A stretch of 64,000 nt of DNA from Pollenia angustigena (GCA_930367215.1 OV884058.1:108461802-108525801), one strand, 5' to 3'; shown: positions 21,791 to 32,549, numbered from the stretch's first letter. Notes: generated by a model not told the origin, from the letters alone. Numbers and translations: made by a program.

Positions 21791-22608
21791 GCGCAAGATA
21801 ATTAAGATAGTGTGATGAAATGAAAAAAAAAAAATATATATTTCAGTTGTCATAAGGACGAAGGCTATGATAAGAATCAGTCCATAAGTTCTAATAGCCC
21901 CCATACAGAATTCTTTTCGCAATAGCCGTTGTGCCCATAAGCTATCTTATTATTATGTTGTTACATATGTAGATCAAATTTGGCTTAAGCAAATTTTTTT
22001 TGCAACAAAAATCGTTTAACTAAATGTATTTGAAATAGGTCCTTATTTGGTCATAACATCCGAAAAAAGCTTAAGATGCCATTACTTCTTTTTAAAAATT
22101 GGTTTTGATATAAAATATGTCAACGATAACTTTTATATAAGCAACTATGATATTGCAAAATTGTGTACTGCAAGGTCCAAAATTGAACCATAGGTCCCGT
22201 GCGAACCCTCTCTTTAAAATTGCTTTAAGACGAACATGTATCATATAGATATTGATATTTAGAAAATATTTGGCACAAAGAATTCTCATACATTAAGGTA
22301 GTCATTACACTGAAAGGAAAATACATCTTCATATTGATGATGCCCTAACATCAGAATTGTGACATCAATGTTACTACAAATGGCATCAATGATGCAAAAA
22401 GTAACATCAATTGAATGACTAGCCTCTTCGTACAATTTTGTCATTTTTTACGTGTTATCTATTTTATGACTATAGTGTCATCAATTCGATGCCACATATT
22501 GTATATTATTAACATTATTTCCACGATTACAATGTATTATAAGAAACAAAAATTCCTATATTCCATTTTTTTAAATTATTTAGTTAAATAAATCAAATTT
22601 TTATAGTA

Positions 22609-23916
22609 TCGGGTGATTTTTTAACTATTATCTTTTTGGCAACACTGGTTTAAACAGCTGACGCACGTTTCGTGTTTTGTTTCACTGTCAAACATCTTCA
22701 GTTTGGTCTATTATTTAACCATAAATCATCTTACAAACGAACAACGCTTGCAAATTATTGAATTTTATTATCAAAATGCGTGCTCTGTTAAGAAAGTTCA
22801 TCGCGCGCTTCTTCCATTTTATGGTCAGTTTAATCGACCCACTGAAGCGGCTATTCGGGCTATTGTGACTTAATTTCGCACCAAATTTACATTGTAGGAC
22901 ATGAAACCACCAACACGCTTACGTAGAGTGCGAAGTGAAGAAAATATCGCAGCTGTATCGGCCAGTGTTAACGATGACCATCAATTATCGATTCGTCGCC
23001 GATCGCAGCAATTGGGCCTCTGTTACTCAACAACGTGGAAAATTTTGCGGAAGGATTTAGGTGTGAAATACAGCTGGTGCAAGAATTGAAGCCGAACGAC
23101 CTACCGCAACGTAGAAGGATTTAGGTGTGAAATAAAGCTGGTGCAAGAATTGAAGCCGAACGACCTACCACAACGTAGAATTTTTGGTGAATGGGCTTTT
23201 GGAAAGTTGGCCGAAAATTGTGTTCAACGCCGTAGCTCATTTTTGGCTCAATGGGTACGTTAATAAGCAGAATTGTTGATTTTGGAGTGAAGATCAGCCA
23301 GAAGCATTGCAAGAGCTAACAATGCATCCAGAAAAAGTCACAGTTTGGTGCGGTTTATGGGCTGGTGGCATCATTGGACCGTACTTCTTCAAAGATGATG
23401 CGAATCGTAACGTAACTGTGAATGGTGAGCGCTACCGTGAGATGATATCCAACTTTTTTTGCCCAAAATGCAAGAGCTTGACTTGCATGACATGTGGTTG
23501 CAACAAGACGGTGCCACATGCCACACAGCACGCTTAACAATGGACTTATTGAGAGGCGAGTTCGGTGAACATTTTATTTCACGTTCGGGACCGGTGAATT
23601 GGCCGCCTAGATTTTTTGGTGGGGCTATGTTAAAGCTCATGTCTATACACACATGCCCGCTTCAATTGACGCATTGGAAGACAACATTGAAGCATTTTTT
23701 CATGAGATACCGGCCGAAATGTTGGAAAGAGTATGCCAAAATTGGACTAAGCGGATGGACCATTTGAGGCGCAGTCACGGTCAACATTTGCATGAAATAA
23801 TCTTCAAACATTAAATTATATGGACCGTACTTTCAATTCAAATAAAGATTTCATGCATTTTTCTGAATTTTATGTGTTTTTTTTTAACTTTCCTATAGCT
23901 CTTAAGAAATCACTCA
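22609..23916 (+). mobile_element. Decayed Tc1/mariner-superfamily element
   Basis: The left end TCGGGTGATTTTTTAA and the right end (reverse) TGAGTGATTTCTTAAG are related short TIRs about 1.3 kb apart, enclosing the transposase relic at 22722-23814. The length is normal for a mariner-group element. The flanking TA is not preserved on the right. Confidence 0.7.
22722..23814 (+). pseudogene. Mariner-group transposase pseudogene
   Basis: Islands in order: NEQRLQIIEFYYQNACSVKK (N-terminal helix-turn-helix), LLPFYGQFNRPTEAAIRAIV, IAAVSASVNDDHQLSIRRRS, TTWKILRKDLGVK, AHFWLNGYVNKQN, MHPEKVTVWCGLWAGGIIGP, MWLQQDGATCHTARLTMDLL, then HLHEIIFKH and the stop. The family start codon appears to have become ATA. 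A ~61-bp tandem duplication lies at about 23050-23180. The segment that should carry the first catalytic Asp (before AHFW) and the one with the third (after WPP) are altered or deleted, and several stops and frameshifts are present. The second catalytic Asp (QQDGA) survives. It cannot encode an active enzyme. Confidence 0.88.
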
Positions 23917-24329
23917 TTATAATGATCACAAAAACCATGTGATTCATAGTGCTGGTGTCTTATTATTGAGAGTTCTGCTGTAAAAAAAGGTCGTAATTCA
24001 ACAAACGTGATACAAACATACATATGTAAAGGGTAAGTCAATAATAATATTCTCTCACTTTGACTTAAGTCAATTCCAATGACTTTGTATTAATGACAAA
24101 CTGTCATTAAATTGATGCTAAAATTTCTTTTCTGCGATGTAACTGCGTTATGGCACTGAGGACATGCTCGTCATTTCTGTGATGCCGATGTGTCATCCCA
24201 ATAACCCTGATGACACTTTGGCCAAGTGATGTTAAGGTTGACATCACCATTATGAAAAGTGTCATGGCGTCAAAAACGAAGATGTCAAAATACATCAGCG
24301 TAATGCCGCCTTTTCTATCAGTGTAGGAT

Positions 24330-25955
24330 GAATCTTAAGCTCATGATACAATTTTATGGGCCCCTAATAGGATACACTTTCGAAAATTTTTCTTTATTTA
24401 TTTATACTGTATTGTAGAGTATGAAATAGTCATGATTGACCGATTATACTTTCATACATGTTTTTTATTACGCAATGCATTCGTTATTAAATATGTGAAC
24501 GGTAATGAATTTAATGAAAAAAAATTTACACATTATTGTATAAATACTTACGCATGAACGCCAGTTAAAGAACATGAACAAAATCTCATAAATTTTTTTT
24601 ATTAATTTATGATCTGCAACAGCAGCAGAATATTTTTTACTTTCCTTCAACGAAAATTCCACTAAAAATTAATACATTAATAAATTATTTGATAAGAAAA
24701 ATAATTGGAAAAAATGGTTTAAGCATTTGATGTGTCCTCAAAAAAAAGGAATAACATGTTCGTTAAAACCATAATGAGATTTTTGTCTTTTTCATAGTTA
24801 ACTGGATGTGTATTGAAGAGATATTTAAACATTTTTCATTGAGAACATTGAATTGAATACATTTAAATTGTCTTTTTTTATAACGAGCGAAATATCCTTA
24901 AGAATCCTTAAATATTTTCAAATGTATTTTTGTTCCATAAGACTAAATAATCTGTGTATATTATTAGAATTTGTTAGACCCCTAATTAATTTCAATAAAA
25001 TTTATTTGTGGTTTCTTGTGGAAATTTACATTTTAGTTTATTTGGCTTCATTTTTTTATGGACTCCTTTGAAGGCCACAATAGCTCTTGATCCAACTTTA
25101 TGTCTGGAATAGTTTAACAAAAAATAAAAATCAGTGGTAAAGAAAAAAAGAGTAAAATCCAAGAGTCTATTCGTTTTACTGCTGTAAAGCCATAATAATT
25201 AATTGCCTACACTAAACTCATAAAAGCTCCAATACACAAGTGAATAAATGAAACTTTAATATTTGTTAAAGGACCTCTCTGTCCAGGATGCTAAATGCGG
25301 CCAATGTTAGGAAAAGGATGAAGTTAAACTGAATGCATGTATTATAACCAGTTTGTGTGTAAAATTAAAGAGGAAACATTAAAAATAGAGCATAATGTAG
25401 AGGTAGGTGCTCAAAAGATAAAGTATGTGTAATGTGCTTTTGGTCTAATGCTGTTAATATTGGCAGAAATCTGAAGGTCGATAGGAAATTTACATCTTAT
25501 GAATTAAAATTAGAAATGTCTATGAACTAATAATTTCATATAAAAAAATTTGATTAACTTTTATTCATATTCTGAAAAGTCTTTTTTTACTCGTTTCTTT
25601 TATATTCATTTAAAAATTCCCTTTTGGGTTGGGTGAAAACTATTTTGTATTGCATTAAACATTTTGGAGCCGTAACATAAAAGTTTTTTTAAAGTCTTTT
25701 TATGTTTTTCATAACACAGCCAGCAACAAACTCATGGGCCTCAAATGCATGCTGGCAATGTAATTATATATGTCTGCTAAGAAATTTTCCTAAAGAACAA
25801 GGTGTTTTTAAAGTCTAGAGCTTCAGGTTTGTTCTTGTCTTCATTTAGAAGTCGACCATTTAGTTGTTTAGTTTGAAAAGCCTTTTCACTTGAGTTTCTA
25901 TCCATTAGGCTATTGCTTGCTTTGGGACACCCTACATACAAACTCGATATACTTC
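24330..25955. other. No recognisable gene or repeat
   Basis: A+T-rich sequence. The ORFs are short and hydrophobic by composition only. I found no paired terminal repeats. Confidence 0.4.
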
Positions 25956-25959
25956 AGAT

Positions 25960-26187
25960 ATTAATCATTAAGTGCTTTTCTATTAAGAGGTTATCGATTA
26001 CATTTTGTATATAAAAGGTATCGTAATTTATTGATACCTTTGTCTTTATTAAAATGTTATTTATAACTTTGACTACTTATATTATAAAGTTATCGATAAA
26101 TTTCATTTTCTTAAATAACTTTTATCGATTACTTTGTAATTCTATAAAAAAAGTTACCGATAATTGGATTTTCCATACAATAGTTAC
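25960..26187. repeat. TATCGATA array (block 4), left of the long-TIR element
   Basis: 'ggttatcgattac', 'aagttatcgataaattt' and 'ttatcgattactttgtaatt' continue the array family. It resumes at 32550 on the other side of the inserted element. Confidence 0.7.
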
Positions 26188-26680
26188 TAGACTGGTCGCA
26201 TCTTGTATGGGATTTTTTTTTTTTTTAAATTTAAATATTTGCGCTGCTTTAAATATGAGGTTTGGTGTAAGAAATTAAGTCCTAATTTTTCAGCTCAATC
26301 CGACGGTGCCTAGTCGTGCCAAGTGGGGCCCAAAGTTCCCCATATGATAAAAAAAAACATCTATTCAATCAGATACTAGATAAAAAGCCGGTCTTAAAGA
26401 CCGAAAATCAAAAATCTGGCTTCGTTACGATCTTCCGCAGAGAAAATACTTTAAGTATGCCAAATTTCAGCTTCCTATGTCATCAGATGCCTTCAGAAAG
26501 TTGGGGAAAGAATAGGACATACATGCAAACATCCTGAAATACTAAGAAATTATATATTGTATAGATAGATTAAAGTATTTGCAGTTTAATATTTTAGTAT
26601 GATACGAACGAAAGATTTGTAACTAATTTTAGCTAATTCGGGGTCGCTGAATCCAGTGGTGCTAGCCGTTTTTTTAGGTT

Positions 26681-27064
26681 AGCTTTAATTTTCGAGATAT
26701 ACCGTTATTTCGAAAATTAAGGATGTTGCACAACATATGTTCGCGCAACTCAAAAACGCTTTAGCTTATTGAAAAACTAAAAAAACCGAAATTCGGCAAT
26801 AAAATTTACTTTAAGAAAGTTAAAACTTTTTTTTTCATATTGGCTTTGGTTTTCGAGATATACCGTTATTTCGAAAATTAGGGAGGTTGCACAACATATG
26901 TTCGCGTAACTCAAAAACGCTTTAGTTTATTGAAAAACAAACAAAAAACGAAATTCCGCAATAAAATTTACTTTAAGAAAGTTAAAACTTTTTTCTTCAT
27001 ATTGGCTTTGGTTTTCGAGATATACCGTTATTTCGAAAATTAAGGAGGTTGCACAACATATGTT
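26681..27064. repeat. 161-bp tandem repeat inside the long-TIR element (continues at 31861)
   Basis: Units start at about 26681, 26842 and 27004 ('ggctttggttttcgag'), each with 'taccgttatttcgaaaatta', 'gttgcacaacatatgttcgc' and 'aaaatttactttaagaaag'. The third unit is cut at 27064 by the LINE and completed at 31861-31965. Confidence 0.85.
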
Positions 27065-27306
27065 ATTTATTTTTTTTTATTATTATTTATTAATAGATAT
27101 TTAAATTGTATATATGTACATATTCATTAATTTACAATATTTGTTATCTATATTTGGCATAACATGAATGTTGTGAGCCAGATTGGCACAATACTGGGTA
27201 TTTTAATTTTTATATTTTTTAATTCATTTAATATAAAAAGTTTAAAACATTTTTTTTTTTTTTTTTTTTTTAAATTTAAAACAAAATTATTCTTGTAAAA
27301 GGAAGA

Positions 27307-30300
27307 CTAAATTTCAAATTCATTTATTATTTGTTTACGATATTTTGAAGCTGATTCTATGTATTTGTACAAGGAACAAAAATTAGATCCATTTAGAAGG
27401 TTTAGCACCTCAATCATACTAAGTTGATATTTTCCAAATAATTTTAGCCTTAATTCTTTATAAATTGGACAAACACCAATAAAGTGGTAGGTATTCTCAG
27501 ATTCATCTAAATTGCAGATAGTGCACGTGTCTATTGGGTTGTTACTATAGGATCTGGCATTTAATTGAAGTAATCCTCCTCTGGCTTTAATTAACAGACA
27601 AGTAATGCGGGATGAAAAATGTTCAGCAAGCAGAGGTGTAACATTGTGGTTCAGTTGGCAATAAAGATCATGGTGTTGGGAATTTGTTGCGTTTAATACA
27701 TTTTCTTCACGTTCTTTTATTTCTAATAATTTTAGTATCGTTTCCGAATGGTTGCAAAGTGGTGAATTAGTATTATCAGGTGTATATTGAAGACGTTGGC
27801 AAAGACTGGACCACTCATTTGCCCAGTAAACGTTTTGTGCTATAATTGCCTCTGCTAAAATGCGTGGTAATCTATGTTGATCCATTTTTAGAACTTTATT
27901 TACGTAGGAGAAGTGCAGTTTTAAAGTTGAAAGAAATAACGAATTTAGACCAGTTTCTAAATATAACATATAATTAGGCGTTGTAGTTGGTAAATATAAC
28001 ATTTTTTTAATAAAAAAACGAAACAGCTTTTCTACTTCATCAAATTTTTCGTAGCCCCAAACTTGTGCAGCATAAAACATAATTGAACGAGAAGCAGCAT
28101 GAAATATTTTCAGTTTATTAGTTTTTGAAATTTGTGGGTGATTAATATATTTTGACCAGGTTGTGTTGATTGCCAATTTGGATGCAGCCAATTTATTTAT
28201 TAAATATTTCTTAAAAGACAAATTATATGTAATATCTACACCAAGATATTTATAATTGTTAACGATTTCAATATTATCATCACCAAAATTCCAATTTAAA
28301 AGACTTGAAATTCTTGTTCCCGAACGAAACACCATAACTTTTGATTTGTTTAAGTTAACTGTTAAGCTCCACCTTAAACAGTACTGGTATAGTGCATCGA
28401 TCATGGTTTGTAGCTCAGTTGGTGACTCAGACAAAATAACAATATCGTCGGCGTAAAGAAGGATTTTCACAGTTGTACCAGCAACATTTACCCCTCCAGG
28501 GAGTACATCAACAAGATCATTAAGATATAGTGAAAATAATATCGGACTTAATATACATCCTTGTTTAACACCTACATCAACAGAGAACGGCTCAGAAAAA
28601 GTGCTGCCATCCCAGATACGGCTTTCGGTTTCATCATATGCATTCTGCAAAATACGAATTATTTTGGAAGACAGTCCAATACAGGAGAGCTTATAAAATA
28701 AACTATTTCTAGGAATAGTGTCAAATGCACAGGAGAAGTCTACAAAAAAGGCATAAGTATTTTTTCCATTTAGTTTATTTAGTTTTACAATGTTTACCAA
28801 GTTGAAAATATTATCTACGGTTGAGTAATTCTTTCTAAAACCCGCTTGATACTCGTTTAGTATTTTGTTGTTTTCTAACCATTCTGTTATTCTGTTTAAT
28901 AAGATCGTGTTGAAAATTTTGCATGCAGCATCAATAAGAGACAACCCTCGGTAGTTTTCTGGTAAAGATGAATCACCTTTTTTAAAAAGAGGGATCATGA
29001 TGGAACTGCGAAAGCTTGATGGTATCTTTTCGTGTAAAAATATTATGTTAAAAATCGATAGTATTTCATTAATAAAGCAAGCAGGAGCGTGTTGATAAAA
29101 TTCATAGCTAATGCCGTCTTGACCAGGAGCTTTATTACGCTTTAAATTTTTAACAACGTATGAAATTTCACAAAATTCTATGGGAGAATCTAGAACAGGA
29201 TCCGTAAAGTATGCCAAGCACCAGCTTATTGTGTAATTATTTTCTGTATTTTGTAACAAAGTACTAAAATGGGTTTGAAAATCATCTGCTTTTAAGTTAC
29301 CCTTGTTCACCTGCTTATATGATTTCATTGATTTTGCTAGCTTCCACCAATCACTACTGCATTTGACCGTGTTTAATTTGTTTAGATTTTTATTGTACAT
29401 ATCTAGTTTTTTGTCGTTGCATAATTTTACATATTTAGCTCGAGATAAGAAATAACGAGATTTGTTTATGGTTGTGTGGTTTTTTCGGTATAGTCTAAGC
29501 TTTTTTAACATAAATTTTCGAGAACGTTCACACTTCCAGTCAAACCATTTTTGCTTGGGTTCAAAATACTGTTTATTAACATTTCCTATTGCTGCTTGTT
29601 TTATTTTAGATGCCACTGAAGAAACCAGATCATCTATGGGAACATTTGTTTGTAGATCAACGTTAGTCGTAAGGGCGCAAAGTTTTTCCACATATTTAGG
29701 TGAATGCTTGTCTTTCCAGCGCAATCTGTGAAGTGAAACATTTTCTATTCTTTCAACATTTGGGTTTAAACATTTTATTTTTAAACATAACGGCATGTGG
29801 TCAGAGTAAGGTTTTGATGCAATCGAGAAATCATCAACATATTGCAGAAAGCTGTGAGAACAAACACAATAATCAATGACAGAACTACCCATAACACCGC
29901 AAAAGCTGTATTCCCCTTGAGCATCGTTACCCGTCCTTCCGTTAAGCACAATACCGCCAATATCTTCAATCAATTCCATGAGTTTTTTACCTTGAGTATT
30001 TAAAGTTTTATCTTTCGAACATCTATAATCACGGATATGTGGTAAGTCTTGCAAAAAATGTGAGTCCAAAATTTGTAAATCAGAAATTCTGGCATTTAAA
30101 TCACCAACAATGCAAAAATTTGTGGGTTTGAGCTCTTGCAAAAATTCTTCAAACTTTGCTAAGTCGGAATACCAATTTGTACAGTTTAAATACCTTGGGA
30201 TTAAATAAAAAATGCTTCCTTCTAGTTTAACTGTTAATACTGCGTTGTTGTGTATATTTAAAAATTTAAAAGTATATATTTTTTGAAGTTCAGTTTTATA

Positions 30301-30516
30301 ACCAAACAAACAGCCACCACTTGCACGACCTGCTGTATGTATTTTCGTTGCTTCTATCCAATGTAGAGAGTAATTGTTAAAGTAAGATTTAAAAAGATGT
30401 TGTTTATCTGCAACTACGTGGGTTTCAAACAGAAAAAATACATCAAATTTATTTATATAGGTTAGAAAATTACCAAAGTTTATTGATTTAGATAGATTAG
30501 CTACATTGTATGACAC
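27307..30516 (-). CDS. LINE ORF2: endonuclease and reverse transcriptase, no AUG start
   Basis: Shown from the first GTG, this is 1069 aa, but the open frame runs back to the UAG that ends ORF1 (30538-30540). No in-frame ATG precedes the endonuclease; the first lies near residue 180 (KKLMEL), after the catalytic GDLNAR at about 138. Endonuclease markers: YNVANLS, FETHV, VGDLNAR, SVIDYC, SDHMPL. Reverse transcriptase about 455-740: KAPGQDGISYEFY, NYRGLSLIDAACK, DFSCAFDTI, GVKQGCILSP, YADD near 687. A C-terminal CCHC knuckle (CTIC ... HFIGVC) lies near residue 1000. Initiation is probably by readthrough of UAG, reinitiation, or a non-AUG codon. Alternatively this copy lost a once continuous frame. 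Confidence 0.9.
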   Translation of the reverse strand: MSYNVANLSKSINFGNFLTYINKFDVFFLFETHVVADKQHLFKSYFNNYSLHWIEATKIHTAGRASGGCLFGYKTELQKIYTFKFLNIHNNAVLTVKLEGSIFYLIPRYLNCTNWYSDLAKFEEFLQELKPTNFCIVGDLNARISDLQILDSHFLQDLPHIRDYRCSKDKTLNTQGKKLMELIEDIGGIVLNGRTGNDAQGEYSFCGVMGSSVIDYCVCSHSFLQYVDDFSIASKPYSDHMPLCLKIKCLNPNVERIENVSLHRLRWKDKHSPKYVEKLCALTTNVDLQTNVPIDDLVSSVASKIKQAAIGNVNKQYFEPKQKWFDWKCERSRKFMLKKLRLYRKNHTTINKSRYFLSRAKYVKLCNDKKLDMYNKNLNKLNTVKCSSDWWKLAKSMKSYKQVNKGNLKADDFQTHFSTLLQNTENNYTISWCLAYFTDPVLDSPIEFCEISYVVKNLKRNKAPGQDGISYEFYQHAPACFINEILSIFNIIFLHEKIPSSFRSSIMIPLFKKGDSSLPENYRGLSLIDAACKIFNTILLNRITEWLENNKILNEYQAGFRKNYSTVDNIFNLVNIVKLNKLNGKNTYAFFVDFSCAFDTIPRNSLFYKLSCIGLSSKIIRILQNAYDETESRIWDGSTFSEPFSVDVGVKQGCILSPILFSLYLNDLVDVLPGGVNVAGTTVKILLYADDIVILSESPTELQTMIDALYQYCLRWSLTVNLNKSKVMVFRSGTRISSLLNWNFGDDNIEIVNNYKYLGVDITYNLSFKKYLINKLAASKLAINTTWSKYINHPQISKTNKLKIFHAASRSIMFYAAQVWGYEKFDEVEKLFRFFIKKMLYLPTTTPNYMLYLETGLNSLFLSTLKLHFSYVNKVLKMDQHRLPRILAEAIIAQNVYWANEWSSLCQRLQYTPDNTNSPLCNHSETILKLLEIKEREENVLNATNSQHHDLYCQLNHNVTPLLAEHFSSRITCLLIKARGGLLQLNARSYSNNPIDTCTICNLDESENTYHFIGVCPIYKELRLKLFGKYQLSMIEVLNLLNGSNFCSLYKYIESASKYRKQIINEFEI

Positions 30517-30531
30517 TAAATGGAAAGAATA

Positions 30532-30543
30532 AAATTGCTATTG
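30532..30543 (-). promoter_or_regulatory. Candidate leaky stop: CAA UAG CAA UUU
   Basis: The stop codon of ORF1 has Gln codons on both sides and is followed by CAAUUU. The known leaky context of tobacco mosaic virus is UAG followed by CAAUUA (consensus CARYYA), so five of six downstream bases match. ORF2 is in the same frame with no AUG. Function is inference. Confidence 0.5.
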
Positions 30544-31344
30544 TGATGAAGAGATTTTTATTTGCTCATTACTATTTTTGTGACCCTCCCTGGTACACAC
30601 TTCAATCGGGTTGTTACTTTCTGATAACAGTTTGGACAAATATTCAGCTTTATCAGCAGAATCTGCCATAATTTTTCCATTAGACCATATATATTTATTA
30701 TCGTCTATAAATATGCAGAATTCTCCAAGCCTTACTTTAACGGTTTTATTATGTTTACTTATATTTTTGCTTAGTTGTCGCAAATTATATCGCACATTTT
30801 GTTCTTCTTCTGTGTAATCTTTTTGTATATATAACGTTAGACCATTTAACTTCTTTTTAGCAGCAGTGACATTATATGCCTGCATACTAGTTTCTAATGT
30901 AAAGCAAAAAGATTTTCCGCCAGCTATTATACGGGTTTTTATAATATTAACGTTCACCTTAAGCACATCTGAACATAATTTTAAAAATTCAGCTTTGGCA
31001 GCCTTTATATTATTACTGCTTAAGCCAGTAACAACAACGTTTGCTGACCGAGATCTGCGATCAATAAATTCAAGACGGTTTGTAAGTTTTTTAACATCGT
31101 TCTTTAGTTTTAAATTTTCATTCTTCAGTTCTTCAATCTCCGTTTTTATTGCAACTAAATCAGATTTTCTTGTGACATCTTTCAATTTATCATCCAAAAG
31201 GTGACACAGTTTTTCCCACGAAAAAATGTCTTGTTCACTGTTTTGATTTGAGTTTGGCATATTTTCACAACTTACAAATTTTTTACAATTGTTTTTCTCA
31301 GTATTATCTGGTGATGTTAATTGTATTGCTCGTTTATAACTCAT
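30538..31344 (-). CDS. LINE ORF1: coiled-coil nucleic-acid-binding protein
   Basis: A 268-aa protein starting at an ATG. Residues ~48-95 form a heptad pattern (IKTEIEELKNENLKLKNDV), followed by RRSRSANVVVTGL, which looks like the first strand of an RRM-type fold. The C-terminal half (TLYIQKDYTEEEQNVRYNL, then VKVRLGEFCIFIDDNKYIW) resembles the C-terminal domain of L1-like ORF1 proteins. Such proteins trimerise through the coil and coat LINE RNA; here that is inferred. It ends SSSQ-UAG, and the same frame continues into ORF2. Confidence 0.85.
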   Translation of the reverse strand: MSYKRAIQLTSPDNTEKNNCKKFVSCENMPNSNQNSEQDIFSWEKLCHLLDDKLKDVTRKSDLVAIKTEIEELKNENLKLKNDVKKLTNRLEFIDRRSRSANVVVTGLSSNNIKAAKAEFLKLCSDVLKVNVNIIKTRIIAGGKSFCFTLETSMQAYNVTAAKKKLNGLTLYIQKDYTEEEQNVRYNLRQLSKNISKHNKTVKVRLGEFCIFIDDNKYIWSNGKIMADSADKAEYLSKLLSESNNPIEVCTREGHKNSNEQIKISSSQ

Positions 31345-31860
31345 TTGTTTTAAAGCATACGTTTAGGCATACTAGTATTAATTGAATAGTAAAAAACTTG
31401 GCAGCACTTTTTGTATAAAACAGATGTAAATAAAAACAACAAAGGCGGCAATCAACAATAATAAACACAACCAACAAAATTATATTAGAAATAATTGCAA
31501 AATTAAAGAAATCCACCTCAATTACAAATCACTCACGTATACAAAATCCAAGATATACGTTTTTTAGTAAATTTTATTTCAATTTGAGCTCTTCCACTGC
31601 AACATTCAACAAGAAGCGGCCGTGAGACACCAACCACCAACACCAGAACCACAAATGTAAATTTTGAAGAAAATGTTGTTAAAACGACCCTCGATGCAAC
31701 ACGTGCACGTATAACCACTCCTTGCGCCAACGCGAATCACTTCCAAACAGTTCTTGTTTATATAAGTAGTTAATTTCTTTTTATTCGTAAAAACAATTTA
31801 AAATTATACCGCAGAAAATTTATTGGACTTTTTAATTCTTCAAACACAGGGTTGCCAATC

Positions 31861-31965
31861 CATATGTTCGCGTAACTCAAAAACGCTTTAGCTTATTGAA
31901 AAACTAAAAAAACCGAAATTCCGCAATAAAATTTACTTTAAGAAAGGTAAAACGTTTTTCTTATA
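31861..31965. repeat. Remainder of the third 161-bp unit
   Basis: 'catatgttcgcgtaactc' to 'tttactttaagaaagg' completes the unit cut at 27064. Confidence 0.85.
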
Positions 31966-32241
31966 TGCGCAGTCGTTTTAGAAACATAATTTTTTTTTCT
32001 GGAAAAAAAAAATAATTTTTTTATTAAAATTTCGGAATTTTTGTTTTTAAAAATTCATGAAAAATGGAGCTATGCTTCCAATTTTATAGAGTCATATAAA
32101 AAACAATATTGTAAACAAAACAAGCTATAAATGATTAAAATCTGTTCACAACTTTTGATTTTATGTATTCACAAAAGACGAAAAATTTTAATTAATTTAA
32201 GAATTTTATTAAACCGCCATATGTGTATAATTGAAATTCTT

Positions 32242-32339
32242 ATATTTGGCCCGTGTAGTGCTTAGGATGCCTCAAGACCAACTCCAGTCATACATTTGAC
32301 CCTTCTTGAGGCATCCTAGGCACTACACGGGCCAAATAT
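32242..32339. repeat. 98-bp hairpin inside the long-TIR element
   Basis: Arms of about 35 bp (ATATTTGGCCCGTGTAGTGC ... TGCCTCAAGA) pair with one mismatch around a ~27-nt loop. It abuts the end of the right TIR homology, so it may be a nested miniature element. Confidence 0.75.
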
Positions 32340-32549
32340 TTTCGATCTTTAAGACCGGCTTTTCATCTAGTATCTGATTGAATAGATGTTTTTTTTATCA
32401 TATGGGGAACTTTGGGCCCCACTTGGCACAACTAGGCACCGTCGGATTGAGCTGAAAAATTAGGACTTGATTTCTTACACCAAACCTCATATTTTAAGCA
32501 GCGCAAACATGTAAATTTAAAAAAAAATTGCGACCAGTCTAATAGTTAC

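Larger units (their letters stand above)
22308..24323. mobile_element. Inverted-repeat element with CACTGAAAG ends, TA-flanked, carrying a nested mariner
   Basis: The ends are CACTGAAAGGAAAA and (reverse) CACTGATAGAAAAG, followed on both sides by ATGATG/CATCA-rich sequence. TA occurs on both flanks. Without the nested mariner-group element (22609-23916) it would be about 700 bp and noncoding. Its TIR resembles that of the element at 57971-58857. Confidence 0.6.
27065..31860 (-). mobile_element. Full-length non-LTR retrotransposon with 8-bp target duplication
   Basis: The target duplication CATATGTT (27057-27064 and 31861-31868) is proven by the neighbouring 161-bp repeats, which show the uninterrupted site. 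On the minus strand: 5' UTR (31345-31860), ORF1 (30538-31344), ORF2 (27307-30537 in the same frame), and a 3' UTR ending in an A-rich tail. Nothing disrupts the domains except one UAG between ORF1 and ORF2. The reverse transcriptase lacks RNase H. The clade is not assigned. Confidence 0.93.
26188..32541. mobile_element. Long-TIR (foldback-like) DNA element with 8-bp target duplication, carrying a LINE
   Basis: Terminal inverted repeats of about 215 bp (26188-26405 and ~32340-32541) begin TAGACTGGTCGC. Perfect 8-bp duplications, ATAGTTAC, flank it at 26180-26187 and 32542-32549. Without the LINE it is about 1.56 kb. It contains internal 161-bp tandem repeats and a hairpin, but no transposase. 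An 8-bp duplication fits hAT or P types, and the first bases do not clearly match the hAT consensus. The superfamily is left open. Confidence 0.85.

Noticed and set aside
30514..30516. GTG as the normal start of the second LINE's ORF2
   Set aside because: The frame is open further upstream to the UAG of ORF1, and nothing favours this GTG; non-AUG initiation remains only an alternative.
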